Assembly (NCBI RefSeq): GCF_010092985.1
Contig: NZ_CP048106.1
Location: forward strand, 496,001 to 560,000
Direction of reading: 5' to 3'
Source: Pontibacter pudoricolor
GTDB lineage: Bacteria; Bacteroidota; Bacteroidia; Cytophagales; Hymenobacteraceae
Length of the DNA: 64,000 nucleotides
Each line of letters opens with the position of its first letter. The first letter of the stretch is position 1. Below are positions 38,148-45,373 of this stretch, one piece after another. The notes under the pieces are model-generated. The model was not told the origin of the DNA. It saw only the letters and a list, made by a program, of their open reading frames with translations, and did no database searches. The position numbers were made by a program, and so were the translations under genes.

Positions 38148-39221
38148 TTATGCTCTCCGTGGTTTTGCCCGTTCGTACTGGGATGGCCAGGTGTGGTCGT
38201 AGCCAAGTTCCAGGGCAGCATGCATCGGGAAATACGGGTCGCGGAGAAGTTCGCGGGCTAGTAACACGATGTCGGCCTGACCGGTTGTAACTATAGTTTC
38301 CGCTTCCTGCGCTGTCGTGATCATGCCAACTGCTCCGGTCAGGATACCTGCTTCTCTTTTTATAGTTTCTGCAAACGTCACCTGGTACAATGGCCCCACC
38401 GGAATCCTGGCAGCCGGCACATTTCCGCCAGTAGAGCAATCGATCAGGTCAACACCCTTCTCTTTTAAAACTTTTGCCAGCGCAACAGAGTCTTCACCGG
38501 TCCAGCCGCCGTCTGTCCAGTCTGTAGCAGAAATCCGCACAAACAACGGGTAATCCACAGGCCAGACTTCTTTTATCGTATCGGTCACTTCCAGTAATAA
38601 CCGGATTCTGTTTTCGAAAGAGCCTCCGTATTCGTCTGTGCGTTTGTTGCTGAGCGGGGAATAGAATTCGTGGAGTAAATACCCATGAGCAGCATGTATT
38701 TCGATTACTTTGAATCCTGCTTTCAACGATCTTTCTGCAGCAGCCCTGAAATCTGAAATTACTTTCTGTATACCATCCTTATCCAAAGCAAGCGGGGCAG
38801 GTTCTGCACCAGAAAAAGGAACAGCACTTGGTGCAACCGTTTGCCAGCCACCTTCTTCAGGGTTTAGGGCGGTACCGCCTTTCCATGGGCTTTTATGGCT
38901 GGCTTTCCTTCCTGCATGTGCGAGCTGCACACCCGGCACCGACCCATGTGTTTCGATAAAAGTATTTATGCGGTGCCACATCGGGATATGTTCATCTTTC
39001 CAAAGGCCAATATCATCCGGTGTAATTCTGCCTTCCGGCGATACCGCAGTTGCTTCCGCAATTACCAATCCGGCGCCACCTACGGCACGGCTTCCTAAGT
39101 GCACCAGATGCCAGTCGTTCGCAAAACCATCTTCGCTGGAATACTGGCACATCGGCGATACAGCAATTCTGTTTTTAAGCGTGATCCCTTTTATACTTAG
39201 GGGAGAAAATAAATTCGACAT
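38148..39221 (-). CDS. NADH:flavin oxidoreductase, Old Yellow Enzyme (YqjM-like)
   Basis: 357 aa FMN TIM-barrel ene-reductase. RIAVSPMCQYSSEDGFANDWH holds the active-site Cys and flavin contacts typical of the thermophilic-like YqjM group. HAAHGYLLHEFYSPLSNKRTDEYGGSFENR is the conserved His/His substrate motif. VGMITTAQEAE and DIVLLARELLRDPYFP bind the phosphate. Native substrate unknown; likely electrophilic enones or stress aldehydes. Confidence 0.95.
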   Translation of the reverse strand: MSNLFSPLSIKGITLKNRIAVSPMCQYSSEDGFANDWHLVHLGSRAVGGAGLVIAEATAVSPEGRITPDDIGLWKDEHIPMWHRINTFIETHGSVPGVQLAHAGRKASHKSPWKGGTALNPEEGGWQTVAPSAVPFSGAEPAPLALDKDGIQKVISDFRAAAERSLKAGFKVIEIHAAHGYLLHEFYSPLSNKRTDEYGGSFENRIRLLLEVTDTIKEVWPVDYPLFVRISATDWTDGGWTGEDSVALAKVLKEKGVDLIDCSTGGNVPAARIPVGPLYQVTFAETIKREAGILTGAVGMITTAQEAETIVTTGQADIVLLARELLRDPYFPMHAALELGYDHTWPSQYERAKPRRA

Positions 39222-39780
39222 GATGTAGTGTATGGTTTAATAGATTTATCAACTGTCTACTCAGCAGAAAGTTTAGATGAGTTTCTTGAAACTATTATTT
39301 AAGAGCAAGCAGAAATCAAAGATCTTTCAGTGGTATTTTCATATTGTCATTTCGGGTATTCTTGAGACGTGTGTTGAAAAGAGGCAGAATAGCTGTGAGG
39401 GCTCTTATACATCCTATAGTTTCTCTTTTGTCATTTCGACTTCAGGAGAAATCTGTGTGCTATAGTTGGCTACTCTACTATTCAACTCAAGCCTTTTCTT
39501 CCATAGCCACTTCCAATCCTGGGAGCTCTACTTACCTATCGTTCTATAGTTGGCTTTGGTGCCTTCACGGCCGGGAGGCCCCGTCTTGGGGGTAGGGGCC
39601 CTCGATAAGGGCATCGCGCTGCTGCTTTCTTGCTACCCTCGCTCTGCTCGGGTTGCCTGACGGCACCGCAACAAAGCAAAGGCGCTCAACCCAAAGACTG
39701 CGATCAGTTCGATAGCTCATACTATAGTCGGTTGGAGAAGCTATAGTTGCATGGCTTTCTCGTGGTGGTAGTTCCGTAGG

Positions 39781-39798
39781 GACAGGTCGCGACCTGTC
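39781..39798. repeat. 18-bp palindrome GACAGGTCGCGACCTGTC (copy C)
   Basis: Shorter form of the palindrome found at 8657 and 28757, with its outer base pair lost. Confidence 0.85.
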
Positions 39799-39928
39799 TG
39801 CTCGACAGGCTGTAACTATAGTGCTCAGATTTCTCCCGCTAGTCGAAATGACAAGTTGAAAAAGCAGTAGCAGAATTGTTCCCTTGAGGGCATGGCCGTT
39901 TCACTCTATATAATTCAACTTCTTTAAT

Positions 39929-40038
39929 GCCCTCGCTCGCTTCCCGCGATTAGTGGCGTCCGCCACTTGTGCCTCAGGCACAGGTTAAAGCGGCCAGAGT
40001 CCGCAGGTAACTCACACTCGCGGGACGCGAGCGAGGGC
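39929..40038. repeat. Cloverleaf-like inverted-repeat insert in copy C
   Basis: Outer 20-bp arms (39929-39948 and 40019-40038, one mismatch) enclose two small palindromes: AGTGGCG-TC-CGCCACT (39952-39967) and TGTGCCT-C-AGGCACA (39968-39982). Near-identical AGTAGCAGAATTGT direct copies lie outside it (about 39867 and 40055), as if inserted with duplication. Absent from copies A and B. Confidence 0.65.
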
Positions 40039-40486
40039 GTAAAGTAGTAACAGAGTAGTAGCAGAATTGTCCCCTTGAGGACAAGTGTGAACGGGAGTTC
40101 GAAACTTGCGAGCCAGGCTCAACGGCTGTGTCAAAAGGCAACTTTATAACTATAAAACTACAACCTTAACTATAGCCGAAATTCCCCTCTTGGGAGGGGC
40201 AGGGGTGGGTTAAAACAGCAACCATAAAACAGTAACCTAAACTATAGCAAAGGCCAAAAGCTCCTTCCCCTGTTTTTAGGGGAAGGCTGGGAAGGGGTAA
40301 AACTGAAACTATAGAACTATAACCTCAACTAGAGCAAAGGCCTAAAAACTCCCTGCCTTAGACAAGGAGGGGTGGTTGGACCAATAGCAACTATAAAACT
40401 ATAACGGCAACTATAGAAAAGCAGAAAATCATTTCGAACGCTATCCTGTCAACCCAAAAAAAAGATTCATCTCAATTCATCCAATA

Positions 40487-40521
40487 AAAAAGCCGCTCGA
40501 ACTATAGTTTGAGCGGCTTTT
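40487..40521 (-). terminator. Terminator of the M13 peptidase gene, loop is AACTATAGTT
   Basis: AAAAAGCCGCTC pairs with GAGCGGCTTTT, and the apex is the AACTATAGTT palindrome at 40500-40509, so the whole 35 bp is almost self-complementary. On the minus strand it is followed by a T run, giving a strong intrinsic terminator 26 bp after the stop. Confidence 0.85.
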
Positions 40522-40546
40522 AAGCATTGATCTAAAACTGGATAAA

Positions 40547-42631
40547 TTACCAGATTCTGATTCTGTCTTCAGGCTTTTTGTAAAGCTTATCACCCGGTTT
40601 CACATTAAAGGCCTTGTACCAGGCATCCATATTAACGGGTGCACCAATGGTACGGTACTGGCCCGGTGAGTGAGAGTCTGTTAAGATAAGCTGTGCAGAA
40701 GTTTCAGGAAGAGTATTGGCTCTCCAAACCTGTGCCCAAGCCAGGAAGAATCGCTGATCTGGCGTAAACCCATCAATTTTCTTTTTAGATTTACCTTGCT
40801 TGGTCATTTTAAAGGCTTCGTAAGCAGCGCTTAATCCACCTAAATCACCAATGTTCTCACCCAGTGTCAGTTTGCCGTTTACATGGATCGTATCCAGCAC
40901 CGTATAAGCATCATATTGCTTCTGCAGTTGAGTAGCCTTCTCTTTAAATTTAGCTAAGTCTTCTGCGGTCCACCAGTTACGTAACGTTCCGTCTTTGTCA
41001 TATTGGCTACCGGAATCGTCGAAACCATGCGAAATCTCATGTCCGATCACAGCGCCAATTCCGCCATAGTTCACTGCATCATCCGCATTCGGGTCGAAGA
41101 ACGGGAATTGCAGGATACCGGCCGGGAACACGATCTCGTTCATAACCGGGCTATAGTATGCGTTTACAGTCGGAGGCGTCATGCCCCAGCGCTCACGGTC
41201 AACTGGCTTACCTAACTGGTTTACCATTTTGGTATAACCCCAGGCACCAGAATTGCGCACGTTTGCAAAGAAATTATTGCGGTTGATCTCCAGTCCTTCA
41301 TATGTTTCCCATTTGTTAGGATAACCTACTTTTGGACGGAAAGCATGTAACTTAGCCAACGCTTTTTCTTTTGTCTCAGCGCTCATCCAATCCAGGCCTT
41401 TAATACGGATCTCGTACGCCTTGATCAGGTTAGCGATCATTTCGTCCATGCGGGCTTTGGCTTCAGGCTTAAAGTGTTTTTCAACGTAAAGCTGGCCCAG
41501 TAATTCACCAATAGTTCCGTCCGTTAACGACGACATACGTTGCCAGCGTGGGGTCTGTATTTTCTGGCCAGTTAATGCCTGCGTGTAGGCAAAGTTAGCA
41601 TCCACAAAATCAGCGCTCAGGTAAGGAGCAGCAGACTTCATTACGTTCCACTGAAGATAGGTCTGCCAATCTGCAACCGGGGTACTGGTCAGTAAGCCAT
41701 TTAACTCAGTGAAGAATTTAGGAGAGTTTACAAGTACAGTGTCCTGGCCGGTCACCTTCATTTTTGCCATTAGCGCTTTCCAGTCCATGTTCGGAGTGGT
41801 CTTGCTGAAATCGGAAACTGAGAATTTGTTGTAGGTTTTGTACGGGTCGCGCATCTCTACACGCGCCATTTGTGCTGCAGCTAATTTTTTCTCCAGGTTG
41901 AAGATGGTCTCCGCATTTTTCTCAGCAGTTGCTTTATCTACACCCGTTAATGTAAATAAGGTAGTAATGTATTTCTTATAAGCATCCTGAATTTTAGAGC
42001 TGCGGGCATCATCTTTCAGGTAGTAGTCGCGGTCAGGTAGCGTAGTACCGCCCTGGCTAAGCTGTGGCACCATGTTCTCCACATCCTTTCTGTCCTGGCC
42101 CACAAAAAAACCGAACATTGGCGAACCAGCACCGGAAGTACGCAGATAAGCAGATTCATTCAGTACGCCGTTCACATCTTTTATAGTTTTAATGCGCTCC
42201 AGGTCTGCTTTAATTGGCGTGTAACCCAGCTTATCTATCGCTGCACTATCCATACCGGCTGCATAAAAGTCACCAACGCGCTTCTCTACAGAGCCGGTTT
42301 TTGCATTGTTTTTAGCTGCTGACTCGCTTAAAATTGTTCTTACCGCCTTAATGTTGAAATCGCGCAGTTCGTTAAAGCTACCCCAACGTGTTTCTTTGGC
42401 AGGAACCGGGTTGTTACGCAGCCAAACGCCATTAGCATAGGTATAAAAATCGTCACCTGGCTTTACTTTCAGGTCCATGTTCGCCTTGTCTATAAAGGCT
42501 TTTTTGGCAGGAGCTTTTGAGCCATATTGTGCCGAAGCATCAAAGGCAAACATAAAAGCTGCACCAAGCACAAGATATTTAAACTGAGACTTCAGTTTAA
42601 TCCTGCGCTTTCCGGAGGTAGTAGATTGCAT
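40547..42631 (-). CDS. M13 family (neprilysin-like) zinc metallopeptidase
   Basis: 694 aa exported endopeptidase. Lys/Arg-rich start and hydrophobic core ending in ASA-QYG suggest a signal peptide (about 1-34). M13_N domain, then catalytic domain with zinc motif H531-E532-x-x-H535 in VIGHEISHGFDD, the third ligand Glu in LGENIGDLGG, and NAYYSPVMNEIVFPAGIL substrate motif. Full length for PepO-type enzymes. Cleaves small peptides, likely in periplasm or outside. Monocistronic. Confidence 0.95.
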   Translation of the reverse strand: MQSTTSGKRRIKLKSQFKYLVLGAAFMFAFDASAQYGSKAPAKKAFIDKANMDLKVKPGDDFYTYANGVWLRNNPVPAKETRWGSFNELRDFNIKAVRTILSESAAKNNAKTGSVEKRVGDFYAAGMDSAAIDKLGYTPIKADLERIKTIKDVNGVLNESAYLRTSGAGSPMFGFFVGQDRKDVENMVPQLSQGGTTLPDRDYYLKDDARSSKIQDAYKKYITTLFTLTGVDKATAEKNAETIFNLEKKLAAAQMARVEMRDPYKTYNKFSVSDFSKTTPNMDWKALMAKMKVTGQDTVLVNSPKFFTELNGLLTSTPVADWQTYLQWNVMKSAAPYLSADFVDANFAYTQALTGQKIQTPRWQRMSSLTDGTIGELLGQLYVEKHFKPEAKARMDEMIANLIKAYEIRIKGLDWMSAETKEKALAKLHAFRPKVGYPNKWETYEGLEINRNNFFANVRNSGAWGYTKMVNQLGKPVDRERWGMTPPTVNAYYSPVMNEIVFPAGILQFPFFDPNADDAVNYGGIGAVIGHEISHGFDDSGSQYDKDGTLRNWWTAEDLAKFKEKATQLQKQYDAYTVLDTIHVNGKLTLGENIGDLGGLSAAYEAFKMTKQGKSKKKIDGFTPDQRFFLAWAQVWRANTLPETSAQLILTDSHSPGQYRTIGAPVNMDAWYKAFNVKPGDKLYKKPEDRIRIW

Positions 42632-43568
42632 AATGGTTAATTAGATTGTGTTAATTTTTGAAAATTTAGTAACTAAAAGTTAATAATTGCAACAGGTAAG
42701 AGTCACAACTTAAAACTTTCTAAAAATAGTATTTCTGCTTTAAAAAGCATCTTTTGTAGTAACCAGCTTCAGAATATTTTCTTTGACCGTACATAGTAAC
42801 TTTGGTTTAACTTCAGGGTGAATTAAACTTGTCTTTTATAACCTCTGAAGAAGGGTTTAAACGCTGCTAGTAGTAAGTCGTACCTTATTGTGCAGAATAA
42901 GATAAGGCGCTACTAGTGGAATAAGGGGGGGAGGCTGGTAAATGTGAATAGAAGCCACGCTGGTTGGAGTTGTTAGCCAGCAGAACCGTAACTAAGGATA
43001 ATCGGGTATTTGTCTCAATTTAAACCACACGAAGGGGAGCAAGAGATAAAAACCGTAGGGATTTTACCCGATTCTTGGCTGTTTGAGTAGCAAGGTATTA
43101 GGGTGAAATCTTTTTGCATTAAAACTCAGAAGGAGATTAATGTCTCTGTTCAACTATAGATAAGACTTTGAAATATAAAAGCAGGTTCTACTCTATATTT
43201 GGAATGTTTCAAGCTGGGCAGTTAGATCTCTAACAGCAATCAGCAAAAGTCTGTAGTTACGGAAAAGAGCCAGACGTATAGTTTATAGGAAACAAGCGGC
43301 GGGTGATACTAAACAAGTCTGGTTGTACCAAGCACGTATTAAGCGGGGAAACGTAATAACGATTGAAACTTATCGTTCTAAAGCCTTAAACAAACGTTTT
43401 ATAACGGAAATTTTGTAATTAATTTTAAGTGGCCCTGATTATTTTGTAGCGGCATTTTAAACCGGAAATTATGATTTTTAATACAATTAATTAAGACATA
43501 TTGATTTTTATATGTATAATTGTGAAAAATTGAAAAGCTTAACCGATTATAATATATTAACCAGATCG
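42632..43568. other. Long spacer upstream of the beta-barrel gene
   Basis: 937 bp between divergent genes, with no reading frame I believe. It has a GCTGG...CCAGC hairpin (about 42958-42980), one CAACTATAG half-site at about 43151, and an AT-rich last 150 bp. No recognisable riboswitch, tRNA or insertion sequence. Confidence 0.5.
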
Positions 43569-44372
43569 ATGAAGTTCAGACTTACTTTCTTTACGGCAGT
43601 CTTTTTTATGTGTTTGGCAACTGCTTTTACAGCTGAGGCACAGCGTGGTAGTAGCGGTGCTAAATTCAGAGGAGCCTATAAACGTAAATTCAGACCATCA
43701 TGGACAGTATTTGCTTCGCCAGGCATTGTCGTGATGAATAGTGAGAATGAGGGTGATCCGGGTAATATTGACAAAGTAGGGATTCTTAAAAATAACGGCA
43801 TGGGGCCAACGTTAAGTGTTGGTGCCTTGTATCAATTCTCCCATAGCTTCGGTGTAGAAGGACGCCTAGGCTATTTGAACTTTAATGGTAAGGAAGATGC
43901 CCGAGCGAAAGAATATATTAATGTCAATGATGTCACCTTTAAGACCAATGCTGTAGAAGCCTCGACTTCGTTAGTTTATAACCTTACTAATACCTATGTT
44001 GGTTCAAGGTTTACGCGTTCACGAAATCTGCGCCTGTTAGTTCCTTATGTAAAGGCAGGAGTTGGACTATTAGCCTTTAAGTCCTCCTCATCAAATGAAA
44101 GACAAGGTATTGATTATCCGGATGCTACTGATTATCCAGCTATTGCGCTGGTTGCACCGGTAGGTGGTGGTATTAAGATCCAGTATTCGAAGCAGCTAAC
44201 TATCGCTCCTGAACTGAATGTTTATTTTACTACTTCTGACTATTTAGATAATACCAGTTATGGTTATGTAAGCCCATTAACCGGATCTAATGACGCATAC
44301 ATAAGTGCAACGGTTAAGGTTATGTACAATATTACAGCGCACCGCAGAAGCCCTTTCCGTTTTAGAAGATAA
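43569..44372 (+). CDS. Outer-membrane beta-barrel protein
   Basis: 267 aa from ATG at 43569. Signal peptide MKFRLTFFTAVFFMCLATAFTAEA with cut before QRG. The mature protein has alternating polar/aromatic strands (VGALYQFSHSFGVEGRLGYLNF, LVYNLTNTYVGSRF, LLVPYVKAGVG) and a final strand AYISATVKVMYNI, as in porin-like small barrels. Earlier in-frame ATG at 43512 is unlikely as it would bury the signal peptide. Role unknown; it lies beside the polysaccharide export genes but has its own terminator. Confidence 0.85.
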   Translation: MKFRLTFFTAVFFMCLATAFTAEAQRGSSGAKFRGAYKRKFRPSWTVFASPGIVVMNSENEGDPGNIDKVGILKNNGMGPTLSVGALYQFSHSFGVEGRLGYLNFNGKEDARAKEYINVNDVTFKTNAVEASTSLVYNLTNTYVGSRFTRSRNLRLLVPYVKAGVGLLAFKSSSSNERQGIDYPDATDYPAIALVAPVGGGIKIQYSKQLTIAPELNVYFTTSDYLDNTSYGYVSPLTGSNDAYISATVKVMYNITAHRRSPFRFRR

Positions 44373-44396
44373 GAAGCAAGATTCTTATAGATAATG

Positions 44397-44434
44397 AGCC
44401 TGTCAGTTTACTATTGACAGGCTTTACTTTTTAT
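44397..44434 (+). terminator. Intrinsic terminator after the beta-barrel gene
   Basis: AGCCTGTCA (44397-44405) pairs with TGACAGGCT (44415-44423), followed by TTACTTTTTAT. Confidence 0.85.
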
Positions 44435-44529
44435 AATACACACTAATTTGCCCTTTCTGAAGTTAATAAGGAATAAACTACATTTTGTAAGTTTTTAGGG
44501 AAATGGCTACATTTTAGAGTAGAAAATTT

Positions 44530-44537
44530 TACCTTTG
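44530..44537 (+). promoter_or_regulatory. Candidate -7 element of the polysaccharide operon
   Basis: TACCTTTG fits the Bacteroidota sigma-ABfr -7 consensus TAnnTTTG exactly, 76 bp before the wza-type start and just after a terminator. The -33 TTTG is not clear (ATTTTAG nearby). A start near 44544 is inferred. Confidence 0.4.
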
Positions 44538-44612
44538 CTTTCTTGTTCTAACATCGAAACAGCAATTGTGTACCACTGGTGTGCTATGCTCTGTTTTATC
44601 ACTCTTGCATAA

Positions 44613-45359
44613 ATGAACTTAAGAATATTCTTATTAGCAGTTCTTCTGGCTTTTTCTTCCTGTGGACCTACCCGTAACCTGGCTTATTTCAGCGATCTGA
44701 AAGAACAAACTACCTACTCGGAAGAAATCAAGAATATTACTGTTTCTAAAATTCAGCCTAATGATCTATTGAGCATCACTGTAAGCAGCGAAAGTCCGGA
44801 ATCGGATGCGCAGTTTAACCGGGGCATGCTGGCAGCCAATGATAGCAAACTGGAAGGATACCTTGTAAATGAAGAAGGGTATGTGAATTTTCCGGTTATT
44901 GGTAGCGTGCAATTAGCAGGCCTTACCAAGCAGGAAGCAAGAGAAAAACTTACCAACGAGCTTCAGCAATATTTAAAAGCTCCTGTAGTTAGCATCCGTA
45001 ATATGAATTTCAAGGTGACGGTGATTGGAGAAGTGAACCGGCCGTCTACTTTTACTGTTCCTGCTGAGAAAATATCTATCCTGGAAGCATTGGGTATGGC
45101 CGGGGATATGACGCCGTTCGGCAAACGTGAAAATGTAATTGTAATGCGTGAAGAGGCTGGTACCAGAACGATGGCTCGTCTGAACCTAAACAGCAAAGAA
45201 GTACTGAATTCACCTTATTTTTACCTGCAGCAGAATGATGTGGTATATGTAGAGCCTGATAAGATGAAGCAGGTACAGGCCAGTACGAATACGAAATTTC
45301 TGGCTATAGTTACGGCTTCGGTGTCCTTAGCTACCATTATACTTTCCAGATTACTTTAA
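44613..45359 (+). CDS. Wza-type polysaccharide export lipoprotein
   Basis: 248 aa. Lipobox AFSSC in the first 17 residues makes it an outer- or inner-leaflet lipoprotein. Poly_export domain (about 40-120; NDLLSITVSSE, GYVNFPVIGSVQLAGLT) and one SLBB domain (about 130-200, VTVIGEVNRPSTFTV). A C-terminal hydrophobic helix (FLAIVTASVSLATIIL) inserts in the outer membrane. Forms the outer channel for polysaccharide. First gene of the operon; wzc-type gene follows 14 bp on. Confidence 0.93.
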   Translation: MNLRIFLLAVLLAFSSCGPTRNLAYFSDLKEQTTYSEEIKNITVSKIQPNDLLSITVSSESPESDAQFNRGMLAANDSKLEGYLVNEEGYVNFPVIGSVQLAGLTKQEAREKLTNELQQYLKAPVVSIRNMNFKVTVIGEVNRPSTFTVPAEKISILEALGMAGDMTPFGKRENVIVMREEAGTRTMARLNLNSKEVLNSPYFYLQQNDVVYVEPDKMKQVQASTNTKFLAIVTASVSLATIILSRLL

Positions 45360-45373
45360 CCAGTATCCGTTTT

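Larger units (their letters stand above)
39344..40430. repeat. Composite long repeat, copy C (with an extra insertion)
   Basis: About 1.1 kb without a credible gene between the OYE and M13 peptidase genes. The core 39429-39853 has the TGTCATTTCGAC/TCGAAATGACA terminal inverted repeats. It is followed by a cloverleaf-like insert (39929-40038), then the GC-rich hairpin modules (CCCCTCTTGGGAGGGG at about 40185). Order and sequence parallel copies A and B. Confidence 0.8.

Noticed and set aside
8243..40430. CRISPR array in the long repeats
   Set aside because: Repeats are few, of mixed type and irregularly spaced, with no uniform repeat-spacer pattern and no cas genes.
42900..43000. Cobalamin-riboswitch-like segment (GGCTGG...GAAGCC)
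   Set aside because: The conserved B12-box and core pairing are not present; only a short hairpin is supported.
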